A DNA stretch of 64,000 nucleotides, from the NCBI GenBank assembly GCA_020630575.1, contig JAHDBD010000001.1, positions 124,001-188,000 of the forward strand, written 5' to 3'. This document shows, one piece after another, positions 44,479 through 52,981 of the stretch. The position numbers and the translations under genes are program-made. The notes under the pieces are model-generated. The model made no database searches. It saw only the letters and a list, made by a program, of their open reading frames with translations, and was not told the DNA's origin. Each line of letters starts with the position of its first letter. Position 1 is the stretch's first letter. This DNA is from Bernardetia sp. (GTDB lineage: Bacteria; Bacteroidota; Bacteroidia; Cytophagales; Bernardetiaceae).

Positions 44479-46329
44479 CTATTTAGCTAACTCTTCCAAA
44501 ACTACCTGTTTGAGTTTGTCTATATTCCCACCAAAACCAGTTTCACGATGTACAATTTCGCCTTTTTTATTGATAATTACAGTTGTTGGGATTGAACCTA
44601 TATCATAACTTTTAGATAATTCTTTTGCATTTGGTAAGACTGAAAAACCAAACATTTCTTTCTGTTGTTGGGCAAAACGAGTTACCTCAATTGGTGTATT
44701 TGTAGTAGCAGCTAAGAAAACAATACCTTTCGTTTGTGTTTCTCTCCAAAATTCGTTAAAGAGTGGAATTTCTTTTATACAAGGAAGACAATAGTTTGCC
44801 CAAAAATTAATAACGACCACTTTTCCTTTTAACTCTGAAAGTTTTATTTCGTTAGTGTTCATATCTTTTATAGAAAAATCAGAAGCTAATTGTTTCGATT
44901 CTTTGGCTTTATTTTCTACTCTCTTTTTTAAATCTTGAGCGTAACTTTTAAAGTTTGTTTCTTGCTCTGTTTGATTAAAAAGAATCTTTATTGAATCCAA
45001 AACACTTTCTTCTTCTGTTTCTTGATAAAGATTTTCGTAGGTTTTTAAGGCTTCATTGTTTTGACTTAGCTCTTTTTGTAGAAAAACTTTTCTCTCTAGC
45101 TGAAATCTACGAAAATTAACAGAATATTTATCAGTGTTTTTATTTGCAAAATACAAAGAGCTGTCAATATGAGAAAGAGCTGATTCAAAATCTCCTTCTT
45201 CTATTTCTACATGCCCTAGCCAATAATAACCATTTGCAATAGAATAATTAATATTTTTACCAAAAAGATATTTTCTTTCTTTCTTATACAATGGCGCATC
45301 GTGCAACCATTTACCTTTTTTTGCCTCTTGTAAAAGAAAAGTTGCCCATTTTTTTGCGCTCGCATAATCTTCTTGATGAAGGTATGCCTCTATATTTGCA
45401 ATTATGGAGTAGTCTAATGTAGAATCCATATATTTAAAGTTATAATTATTATTTGCTATAATATCTTCATCTTTATAATAACCCTTTAGTATCCATTTAT
45501 TGTTAGAGTACTCTCCATGCATGTTTGCTCTTCCGAAAGGGGATTGAGGGTGATGTTTTCCTATTGCCTGAATAAATGACTCCATAAAAAAAACATCATC
45601 GCTGTCATTATGCAAACTATAACTATAGTTGTAAATTGAAAAAGCCTTATTTAGGAAATTAGAATTGGGGTAACTACTAAGTAGTTTGTAAAGAATTTCT
45701 TTAGATTTATCAAACTGTTTATTGTAAGCATATAAAATAGATAAGGCTGCCAAATCACTTACTTCTTTAGTATTTACCTTTTTCTGTACCTTTTTTAATG
45801 ATTCTTTTACTTCTGTTTTAAATAGTGTATCACTTACTCGTCCAAAAGAGTAGCCTTCTGCTAGATAAGAAATATAATTGGCATATGCCATCAAATTAGT
45901 TGGATAATTAGTAAGTTCTTTTTGTAAGGCTTCGTTATTCATACGAGATTCGTATGCATTCTGATACGCATTTTTAGCTATTTTTCCATCTTTATTATGT
46001 ACTCTTCTAATATAAGTAGTAGCACTCCTATCATCCATACTATAAAAGTAACCCATAAGCAGAGCTGCATCCTTAGGGATAGTAAATTTTGCTTTTCCAT
46101 TTATAATAGGAACATATCCTTTAATGTAGCTCATGTCTTGTGTAAATACATCGACATGAAAGAATAAAGAATCTGAATCTATATCAATACTATTTTTTAT
46201 AGCATAGACTGTTACCTCTTCGCTTTCATGAATTATTTGAGGAAGAATGTTATCACTTTCTTTATATTCAATTGTACGGAATGATAAAATACTGAGGCTT
46301 AAAAATAAAATTAGATTTATTAATTTCAT
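44479..46329 (-). CDS. TPR/TlpA-like thioredoxin-domain protein, second of a pair
   Basis: The protein is 616 residues with a signal peptide (INLILFLSLSILSFRTI). An N-terminal beta-rich region and an alpha-helical tetratricopeptide-like middle precede a C-terminal TlpA/AhpC-like thioredoxin domain: FSIKDMNTNEIKLSELKG, then CLPC (residues 514-517) in FWANYCLPCIKEIP and the cis-Pro in IPTTVII. It should exchange disulfides on periplasmic substrates. It closely resembles the upstream gene at 46496-48334 and lies downstream of the double-glycine peptide gene, so peptide thiols are candidate substrates. Confidence 0.87.
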   Translation of the reverse strand: MKLINLILFLSLSILSFRTIEYKESDNILPQIIHESEEVTVYAIKNSIDIDSDSLFFHVDVFTQDMSYIKGYVPIINGKAKFTIPKDAALLMGYFYSMDDRSATTYIRRVHNKDGKIAKNAYQNAYESRMNNEALQKELTNYPTNLMAYANYISYLAEGYSFGRVSDTLFKTEVKESLKKVQKKVNTKEVSDLAALSILYAYNKQFDKSKEILYKLLSSYPNSNFLNKAFSIYNYSYSLHNDSDDVFFMESFIQAIGKHHPQSPFGRANMHGEYSNNKWILKGYYKDEDIIANNNYNFKYMDSTLDYSIIANIEAYLHQEDYASAKKWATFLLQEAKKGKWLHDAPLYKKERKYLFGKNINYSIANGYYWLGHVEIEEGDFESALSHIDSSLYFANKNTDKYSVNFRRFQLERKVFLQKELSQNNEALKTYENLYQETEEESVLDSIKILFNQTEQETNFKSYAQDLKKRVENKAKESKQLASDFSIKDMNTNEIKLSELKGKVVVINFWANYCLPCIKEIPLFNEFWRETQTKGIVFLAATTNTPIEVTRFAQQQKEMFGFSVLPNAKELSKSYDIGSIPTTVIINKKGEIVHRETGFGGNIDKLKQVVLEELAK

Positions 46330-46361
46330 GATTTTTATAGACTAGACTAGGATAAGATAAT

Positions 46362-46394
46362 GGTTTGCAAAAATAAAATTTACAAACCATTTTG
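46362..46394 (-). terminator. Hairpin between the two TlpA-like genes
   Basis: AATGGTTTG (46362-46370) pairs with CAAACCATT (46386-46394), a perfect 9-bp stem with a 15-base loop. The flanks have no long T run, so it may be a weak terminator or processing site. Confidence 0.5.
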
Positions 46395-46495
46395 AAGTTT
46401 ATTTTCAATAAAAATACTGAGAACTACAGAGAATTTAAAAACTAGTGCTGCAATTTGAAAATTTTATTTGTTATTATATTTTTCATTGTGATAAA

Positions 46496-48334
46496 TTACT
46501 TATTCAATTCTTCCAAAACTACCTGTTTGAGTTTGTCTATATTTCCACTAAAACCACTTTCTTGGTATATAATTTCGCTTTTTTTATTGATAACAATAGT
46601 TGTAGGAACTAGATTTACATCATACACATCAGCTAATTCTTTTGCATTTGGAAGAATAGAAAAACTAAACATTTCTTTTTGTCTTTGTGCAAAACGTGTT
46701 ACTTCAAGAGGTGTATTCTTTGTAACAGCTAAAAAAATAATATCATCTGTTTGAGTTTCCCTCCATATTTTATTGAGATATGGAATTTCCTTTGCACACG
46801 GAAGACAATAGTTTGCCCAAAAATTTAGTACGACTACTCGCCCTTTCCACTCTGAAAGTTTTATTTCATAACCAGACATATCTTTGATAGAAAAATCAGC
46901 AGCTAGCTCTTTTGTTTCTTGGTTTTTGTTTTCTACTCTTTCTTTTAGATTTTTAGCATAACTTTCAAACCCTTTTTCTTGTTCTTTTTCTTTGAAAATA
47001 ACTTTTATAGAATCCAAAACTCTGTCGTCTTTTGTTTCTTGATAGAGAGTTTCGTAGGTTTTTAGGGCTTCGTTTGACTGGTTTATTTTTCTTTGTATAG
47101 AGGCTTTATAGTTAAGTGCATCAGTAATAGGATTTTTGATAAACCTATTTTGTCTATCTGTTTGATAAGATAGATATGCACTATCTAAGTAGTTAATAGC
47201 TTGATTATAATATTTTGCTGCTTCACTTACTTCTGCTAGAAGATGGTAGGCAAAACCAATTTGACTTCCTGTTTCTACAAAACCATTTCGTCCTCCTATT
47301 TTCATTGGACTATGTATCTTCCATTGTTCTGTTTTAGCTTCTTTTAAAATATTTAATGCCTCATGTTTAGCCTCTAAAATACTTTTATTATCTAGTTTTA
47401 TTTTTGCTCTTATGAAATATTTACGGTATTCTAAATTAGTAGAATCTATATTTTTTAAATAGAATTGAGCATTTTTCGCTATTATTTTTGGCGAATAATA
47501 TTTCATATTTATAGGCGCAAGACTATTCTTTATTCCAATAAGGGTATGAGGAATATTCTTTGCAATATATCTGTCGAAATTGTCAGAAAATATTTCTGTT
47601 TTCTCTTTGTCATCTCTTTTTAAAAAGCTATTGACACGATATGAACTGTATGCTCTATCTAAAAAACTACTGTTGGGATGTTTTTTCATCATACTTAAGA
47701 GCAAGTCTTCAGAAGCCTCATACTCTTGACTGAAAGCATACAATGAAACTAATGCATACATGTCATCAGCTTTTTCCAAATTTGCTTTTTGTTTGATTAT
47801 TTTGAGGTACTCAGATATTTCTTGACGCAATACTGTATCACTTTTTTGTCCTAAAAATACTTTTTCTGATGAATGCTCTAAATACTTTACGTAAGTAACT
47901 AGATTATTTGGGTAGTTTGTAAGTTCTTTTTCCATCATTTGCTCATCCATCCACAGTTGATAAGCATTTATTACCTCTTTATTTGTAACATTATCATAAA
48001 CTCTTCTTACATAATCTCTTTTTTCTCTACCTTCCATATTGTAAAACCCTCCCAACAATATAGCTGCTCCATGTGGAACAGTTATAGAAGCTTTTCCATC
48101 TTCTAACCTTACATAACCTTTACGAATACTCAAATCTTGCATATAAAATTTGATATCAAAAAATAACGTATCAGTATTTATTTTTATACTGTCATCTATA
48201 GCATAAATTGTTATAGTCTCTCCTTCATATATTTTTTCAGGTAGAATTTGATCTATTTCTCTTAATTTATCTTCTTTTTGAGAACATGAAACCAAGGTAA
48301 ATAAGGTTAGAACCGTGAAGAATTTAATGACCAT
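46496..48334 (-). CDS. TPR/TlpA-like thioredoxin-domain lipoprotein, first of a pair
   Basis: A 612-residue protein with a lipoprotein signal (FTLVSC, Cys17). The architecture matches its downstream paralogue: an N-terminal beta-rich region (EGETITIYAIDDSIKINTDT), helical repeats, and a C-terminal thioredoxin domain with CLPC at residues 510-513 (NFWANYCLPCAKEIP) and cis-Pro in VPTTIV. The last ~100 residues are the most alike between the two. It lies directly downstream of the peptide precursor gene, across a hairpin, and probably forms one transcription unit with it. Confidence 0.88.
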   Translation of the reverse strand: MVIKFFTVLTLFTLVSCSQKEDKLREIDQILPEKIYEGETITIYAIDDSIKINTDTLFFDIKFYMQDLSIRKGYVRLEDGKASITVPHGAAILLGGFYNMEGREKRDYVRRVYDNVTNKEVINAYQLWMDEQMMEKELTNYPNNLVTYVKYLEHSSEKVFLGQKSDTVLRQEISEYLKIIKQKANLEKADDMYALVSLYAFSQEYEASEDLLLSMMKKHPNSSFLDRAYSSYRVNSFLKRDDKEKTEIFSDNFDRYIAKNIPHTLIGIKNSLAPINMKYYSPKIIAKNAQFYLKNIDSTNLEYRKYFIRAKIKLDNKSILEAKHEALNILKEAKTEQWKIHSPMKIGGRNGFVETGSQIGFAYHLLAEVSEAAKYYNQAINYLDSAYLSYQTDRQNRFIKNPITDALNYKASIQRKINQSNEALKTYETLYQETKDDRVLDSIKVIFKEKEQEKGFESYAKNLKERVENKNQETKELAADFSIKDMSGYEIKLSEWKGRVVVLNFWANYCLPCAKEIPYLNKIWRETQTDDIIFLAVTKNTPLEVTRFAQRQKEMFSFSILPNAKELADVYDVNLVPTTIVINKKSEIIYQESGFSGNIDKLKQVVLEELNK

Positions 48335-48361
48335 AATTTTATTTATTCTTAATTAAAAAGT

Positions 48362-48392
48362 AAGTACACAAAGTAATAAGCTCTGTGTACTT
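48362..48392 (-). terminator. Hairpin between the peptide precursor and the first TlpA gene
   Basis: AAGTACACA (48362-48370) and TGTGTACTT (48384-48392) form a perfect 9-bp stem; on the minus strand ACTTTTTAATT follows. It may partly end transcription so that the precursor is made in excess over the TlpA proteins, as is common after RiPP precursor genes. Confidence 0.6.
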
Positions 48393-48415
48393 GTTTTATC
48401 AAATTATATATATGC

Positions 48416-48616
48416 TTAATAAGAGTATACAGGATCATCATCAGAGCATCCATCATAGCCTCCTAGCATAGTGAATGCCTCTATTGCATCTGACTGACCA
48501 CTGTAAGTAGTAGTAACACCACTCCTAGTCTAACAAGTCCAAGTACCACCATTTACTTTCTTAGCTTTTTCAGAAGAAATAGCAAACTTACCAAATCTTT
48601 TTTTAAGATTTTTCAT
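48416..48616 (-). pseudogene. Double-glycine leader peptide (RiPP-like precursor) with in-frame TAG
   Basis: From the ATG at 48616 the frame is MKNLKKRFGKFAISSEKAKK then VNGG (residues 21-24), T25-W26-T27-C28, a TAG (48530-48532, codon 29), and then 37 further codons free of stops to the TAA at 48416. The first part is a basic leader with a GG cleavage site, as in Bacteroidota double-glycine precursor peptides; the second is rich in Ser, Thr, Gly and Asp with Cys57 (GGYDGCSDDDPVYSY). The region is richer in G+C than its surroundings, supporting coding. Either a 28-residue peptide is made, the codon is read through, or the gene is decayed. Confidence 0.75.
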
Positions 48617-48697
48617 AGAACATAAAAATTTAATGAATTTAAAAATAATTTATTATCTAACCTGCCTTTCAGAAGATTTACTAAGTAAGTTTGATAG

Positions 48698-48732
48698 CAA
48701 AAATATCAAAAAAAAAAAGGTGTAGTTCCAAA
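48698..48732 (-). promoter_or_regulatory. Candidate promoter of the peptide precursor
   Basis: On the minus strand TTTG at 48732-48729 and TATTTTTG at 48705-48698 are 23 bases apart, close to the Bacteroidota -33/-7 spacing. Transcription would begin near 48690, leaving a leader of about 75 bases. The rest of the 358-base divergent region is A/T rich with no other strong signal. Confidence 0.45.
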
Positions 48733-48930
48733 TCCAAATAACCTTATTTTCTAAAATAATTTTTAATTGGTTGATAATGAGTTGTTTATATTTTAAAGTA
48801 ATTTCATTATTAGACTATATAGCTCTATACTTATTAATCAATTCCGATAAAAATAAACATGATTTATAGTTCATAATCTTATTTTTTATAAGCAATGATA
48901 GTTATTTTTCTCTATTCCAAATTTTTACAT

Positions 48931-48938
48931 TACTTTTG
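48931..48938 (+). promoter_or_regulatory. Candidate -7 element of the ABC exporter gene
   Basis: TACTTTTG fits TAnnTTTG, 37 bases before the ATG at 48975. No TTG is well placed upstream. Confidence 0.45.
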
Positions 48939-48974
48939 TTATAAAATAAACCATATTAATATAGAAAGTACCAA

Positions 48975-51191
48975 ATGGCTAAATTTCCTCATATCAAGCA
49001 ACGTGACCAAATGGATTGTGGTCCTACGTGTTTGAAGATGATTACAAAATATTACGGAAAAAATTTCTCACTACCTTTTTTGAGAGAAAACTGTTATATA
49101 GGCAAACAAGGCGTTTCTCTTTTAGGAATTGCTACAGCAGCCGAAAATATTGGACTTCGTACACTTGCTGTTCAGATAGATATTGAAACCCTCATAGAAG
49201 AAAAACCTGTTCCTTTTATAGCACACTGGAATCAAAATCATTTTGTTGTAGTCTATAAAATCACAAATAAAAAAGTTTTTGTAGCAGATCCAGCTTCGCA
49301 GCTTTTAGAATATACACACCAAGAATTTAAGAAAGCGTGGATTCAAGCCAATGGAGCAGCAAAAGAAGGGCAATTACAAGGAGAAGAAACTGGAATTGCA
49401 TTATTGATAGAAACTACACCAGACTTTGATAATCAAGATGATGTAGAAGAAAGCAAGGCTTCTTTTGGGTATTTATTAAATTATTTAAAGCCTTATAAAG
49501 CAATTATTTTTCAATTGTTTCTAGGACTTTTGGGAGCTACCCTACTTTCGCTTTTCTTGCCTTTACTTACTCAAGCCTTAGTAGATACAGGAATTCAGCA
49601 AAAAAATCTTTCCTTTGTTTATGTTGTTTTGATAGCTCAACTTTTATTTTTTCTATCCAAAAACTTTATTAATCTTATCAGAAGTTGGATTTTGTTGCAA
49701 TTGTCTGTGCGCCTGAATATACAAATTGTGTCCGATTTTTTAGCTAAAATGATACGATTACCTTTACCATTTTTTGAATCTAAAAATCTAGGAGATATTT
49801 TGCAACGTATGCAAGATAATCAGCGAATTGAACAGTTTTTGAGCGGTACATTACTAGATTTTATCTTCTCTTTAGCGAGTTTATTCTCTGTTGGTATACT
49901 AGTAGTAATTTATAGTCCTGTTATATTTGCACTTTTTTTAGCAGGAAGTGCTTTATATATCACTTGGATTTTGCTTTTTTTGAAGAAAAGAAAAGTTTTA
50001 GATAATAAACGTTTTGCACTTTCTTCTTCCACTCAAAGTAACGAAGTAGAACTCGTACAAGGAATGGCAGAAATTAAGTTTAATAATTTTGAGAAAGAAA
50101 AACGATGGGAATGGGAACGCTTGCAGGTAAAAAGAGCTAAGTTATCGATGCAAAGTTTACGTCTTAGTCAGTTTCAACAGTATGGAGGTGGTTTTATCAA
50201 TGAACTCAAAAATATCATTATTACTTTTTGGGCTGCTTATGAAGTAATTCAAGGAAGTATGACACTAGGAATGATGATGGCAGTACAGCAAGTTTTGGGG
50301 CAAATGGAAGTTCCTTTGCTTCAATCAGTTAATTTTGTGCAACAAGGACAAGATGCAAAATTGAGCTTGGAACGTTTGGCAGAAATTCATGAACAAAAAG
50401 ATGAAGATTCAGAAGATTTTCTTATTAAAGAGCTGCCAGAAGGTGAAAACTCAAGAGATATTTATCTTAAAAATGTAACATTCCGATACGGAACGCCACA
50501 TAGCCAACCAGCCATAGACGATTTGACACTTCATATTCCGACAGGAAAAACGACAGCTATTGTAGGAGAAAGTGGAAGTGGAAAAACGACACTTTTGAAA
50601 CTATTATTAAAATATTATATTCCTCAAAGTGGACAAATTACCGTTGGTTCATTGCCTCTGACTGCACTCAGTAGCTCAGTTTGGCGTGCTACTATTGGTT
50701 CTGTTATGCAAGAAGGCTTTATTTTTTCGGAAAGTATAGCCAAAAATATTGCTTTAGGTGATGAGAGACCCACACAAAAACACCTTATAGAAGCCACACA
50801 GACAGCAAATATTTATGAGCATATACAAACTTTGCCTTTAGGTTTTCATACCAAAATAGGTCAGTCAGGTGAAGGGGTAAGTCAAGGACAAAAGCAACGT
50901 TTACTCATTGCTCGGGCTGTATATAAAGACCCCGATTATTTATTTTTTGATGAAGCTACTTCTGCATTAGATGCTAAAAATGAAAAGGTAATTTCAGAAA
51001 ATTTACAACGCTTTGGAAAGTCTAAAACACAAATTATTATAGCGCATAGACTAAGCACTGTAAAAAATGCAGACCAAATTATATTTTTAGAAAAAGGAAA
51101 AATTAGGGAGCAAGGAACACACGAAGAATTAGTAGAGAAAAGAGGAATGTATTTTAATCTTGTTAAAAATCAGTTGGAGTTAGCAGGATAA
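48975..51191 (+). CDS. Peptidase-containing ABC exporter (C39 bacteriocin-type, PCAT)
   Basis: The 738-residue protein joins a C39 cysteine peptidase to an ABC exporter half. The peptidase at residues 1-140 has Gln9, Cys15 (QMDCGPTCL), His89 (NQNHFVVV) and Asp105 (VADPAS), the full catalytic set. Six transmembrane helices follow at about 175-450. The ATPase has GESGSGKTTLL near residue 531, signature VSQGQKQR in place of LSGGQ, FFDEATSALD and IIAHRLST. Such exporters cut precursors after a GG motif while exporting the core; the divergently encoded VNGG peptide is a matching substrate. Confidence 0.93.
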   Translation: MAKFPHIKQRDQMDCGPTCLKMITKYYGKNFSLPFLRENCYIGKQGVSLLGIATAAENIGLRTLAVQIDIETLIEEKPVPFIAHWNQNHFVVVYKITNKKVFVADPASQLLEYTHQEFKKAWIQANGAAKEGQLQGEETGIALLIETTPDFDNQDDVEESKASFGYLLNYLKPYKAIIFQLFLGLLGATLLSLFLPLLTQALVDTGIQQKNLSFVYVVLIAQLLFFLSKNFINLIRSWILLQLSVRLNIQIVSDFLAKMIRLPLPFFESKNLGDILQRMQDNQRIEQFLSGTLLDFIFSLASLFSVGILVVIYSPVIFALFLAGSALYITWILLFLKKRKVLDNKRFALSSSTQSNEVELVQGMAEIKFNNFEKEKRWEWERLQVKRAKLSMQSLRLSQFQQYGGGFINELKNIIITFWAAYEVIQGSMTLGMMMAVQQVLGQMEVPLLQSVNFVQQGQDAKLSLERLAEIHEQKDEDSEDFLIKELPEGENSRDIYLKNVTFRYGTPHSQPAIDDLTLHIPTGKTTAIVGESGSGKTTLLKLLLKYYIPQSGQITVGSLPLTALSSSVWRATIGSVMQEGFIFSESIAKNIALGDERPTQKHLIEATQTANIYEHIQTLPLGFHTKIGQSGEGVSQGQKQRLLIARAVYKDPDYLFFDEATSALDAKNEKVISENLQRFGKSKTQIIIAHRLSTVKNADQIIFLEKGKIREQGTHEELVEKRGMYFNLVKNQLELAG

Positions 51192-51198
51192 AACAAAA

Positions 51199-51235
51199 AA
51201 GCACTTGATTTGAATTAATCAAGTGCTTTTTTTAA
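51199..51235. terminator. Bidirectional terminator after the ABC exporter
   Basis: AAGCACTTGATT (51199-51210) and AATCAAGTGCTT (51217-51228) form a perfect 12-bp stem flanked by A and T runs. It lies between convergent genes. Confidence 0.85.
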
Positions 51236-51250
51236 AATGTAAAACTTATT

Positions 51251-52111
51251 TTATTTCAACTCAATTTTTCTGCTCAAATAATTTGTTCCTTGACGAACAA
51301 CAAGTGTATAAGTATCTGTTCCATTAACAGCTAAATCAATTTTGCCTTGATAATCTCCAGAAAAATCAACTAAAGATTCAAAGTAGATTACATTTCCAGC
51401 AGAGTCATAAACCTCAATATAAGTTGTTTTTTTATCAGCTTTATTATTTGACAATGAGAAATTTAGAGTAAATATTCCTTCTTTTTTTTGTGGAGTTATT
51501 TTGACAGAATTTTGAACATCTTTATCAAATAAAGTAGTTGTTTCTTTTTTCACCTTATCAGAAAGAGTTGGATTTTCTTCTATATTCAATTCAGAAAAAT
51601 CACGTTCTATAGTTCTTCTTTCTTTGTAAGGACGACCGTTTTGTGTCAGAATGCGAATACGTGGCGAACCATTATTTGTATGTATATCGTCTAATTCTTC
51701 GTGAAGCTCATCCAATTCTTCATGCAGCTCATTTGCAAAATCTTCATCAATTTCTATTCTGATGTTAGCTAATTCTTCATTAGCTTCCTCTAGTCCTTGT
51801 CTTGCCTCTTCCATAGCAATTTCAATTTCTTCGTCTACTTCGTCCCAATCAATATCTTCAAGTTGTCTGAAGGCATTTTTTAGTTCAATTTTTAATGCTT
51901 GTAAATCGATTTTTATATCTTCTTTTAGTTCATTTAGCTCATCTTGTTCGATGATAATAACTCTTCTATGATTTGTTTTACTGTTTGTTTTTGAATCTAT
52001 TCTAACTGATTTTTTTTGCTCTTTTTTATCTTCTTCCGAATCTTGAGCAAAACTTAAAACAGGAAACATAAAAAGAAGTGAGAATATAACAGGAGTGAGA
52101 AGTGATTTCAT
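51251..52111 (-). CDS. Secreted coiled-coil protein with a beta-rich C-terminus
   Basis: The 286-residue protein has a signal peptide (ILSLLFMFPVLSFAQ-like, ending AQ near residue 22) and a Lys-rich then very acidic helical region with near-heptad repeats (EELANIRIEIDEDFANEL, ELHEELDELHEELDDIH). A C-terminal ~80 residues (VYDSAGNVIYFESLVDFSG, TYTLVVRQGTNYLSRKIELK) resemble type IX sorting-domain-like or adhesion modules. Function unknown; a surface-attached fibrous role is inferred. It lies downstream of a bidirectional terminator and is transcribed alone. Confidence 0.6.
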   Translation of the reverse strand: MKSLLTPVIFSLLFMFPVLSFAQDSEEDKKEQKKSVRIDSKTNSKTNHRRVIIIEQDELNELKEDIKIDLQALKIELKNAFRQLEDIDWDEVDEEIEIAMEEARQGLEEANEELANIRIEIDEDFANELHEELDELHEELDDIHTNNGSPRIRILTQNGRPYKERRTIERDFSELNIEENPTLSDKVKKETTTLFDKDVQNSVKITPQKKEGIFTLNFSLSNNKADKKTTYIEVYDSAGNVIYFESLVDFSGDYQGKIDLAVNGTDTYTLVVRQGTNYLSRKIELK

Positions 52112-52564
52112 GAGGATAATAAGTTTAGGGTACTATTTTTATTTTTTTAGAAAGACAGTTTTTTTTCATAAAGGTTGCAGCATTATTAAAATATAGAAAA
52201 AATAAGCCCAGTTTAACGTTTATTTAGAGATTGATTTGAAATCAAACTATATACAAATAATAATTTTGTTTAACTTTTTCACTATAATTGATTCACTAAT
52301 ATGATTTTTAATTTAACAATAAAGATTTTTTGTTAATTTAAGGTTTGTTTTTTTGATATAATAATAGTATCTTTAATAGGTAAAATAATCAGAGCAAAAC
52401 AATAAACAATATAAAATTCTTTTCACAGTTTGTACTTAGTGTCTGTTTGAGGAGTTTCTATAATTCAAATTAAAATATATTTAACAGAAATTATTTTCAA
52501 ATTTACTTCTGTTAAATAAAAACACTAAAGAAAATCAAACTGTCAAAAAACGGTCACCAACGCT
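52112..52564. other. AT-rich intergenic region between divergent genes
   Basis: Divergent from 51251-52111 and the small gene at 52565. It contains a hairpin (ATTTAACAGAA at 52479-52489 with TTCTGTTAAAT at 52507-52517) 47 bases before the start at 52565. No reading frame or strong promoter was identified. Confidence 0.5.
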
Positions 52565-52909
52565 ATGGGATATTACAATTCAAAATTATTTGCAGAACGA
52601 TTAGACGAATTTCTTAGAGGAAATATTTGTCCAATTACAAGAAAACCAATGAAACCTTGTGATGTAAATTACAAATCTGGTTATAGTAGTTTTCATTATG
52701 TCTGTGAAGCTATACATCCAGAAGTGAAAATTGCTCTTTCAGGTTCGCTTATTTCTAATGAAGATAAACTTTACGACGAACTCAAAAATAATGCTTCTTT
52801 ACAAAAAGAAATCATAGGAAGAATAAGACAACACAAAGGAGAAGAATTTATGATTGCTACCTACACAGTACGTGAAGTATTGGAAGGTAAAAAAGAAGAT
52901 ATTGGGTAA
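52565..52909 (+). CDS. Small unknown protein with Cys pairs
   Basis: A 114-residue protein (MGYYNSKLFAERLDEFLRGN) with CPITRKPMKPCD and one further Cys, so a zinc-ribbon-like fold is possible but not sure. No signal peptide or membrane segment. A strong bidirectional terminator follows. Function unknown. Confidence 0.55.
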   Translation: MGYYNSKLFAERLDEFLRGNICPITRKPMKPCDVNYKSGYSSFHYVCEAIHPEVKIALSGSLISNEDKLYDELKNNASLQKEIIGRIRQHKGEEFMIATYTVREVLEGKKEDIG

Positions 52910-52939
52910 TGAAAAATAAATATAAACAACAGTTCTAAA

Positions 52940-52979
52940 AAAAGACTACTTTGATTATTTTAATCTAAAGTAGTCTTTT
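52940..52979. terminator. Bidirectional terminator between convergent genes
   Basis: AAGACTACTTTGATT and AATCTAAAGTAGTCTT surround a short loop within 52940-52979, flanked by A and T runs. It serves the small gene and the DUF3857 gene ending at 52982. Confidence 0.85.
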
Positions 52980-52981
52980 TT

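Noticed and set aside
29680-48532. TAG reassigned to an amino acid
   Set aside because: Many intact genes end with TAG, for example at 8077 and 2416, so only specific suppression or error remains possible.
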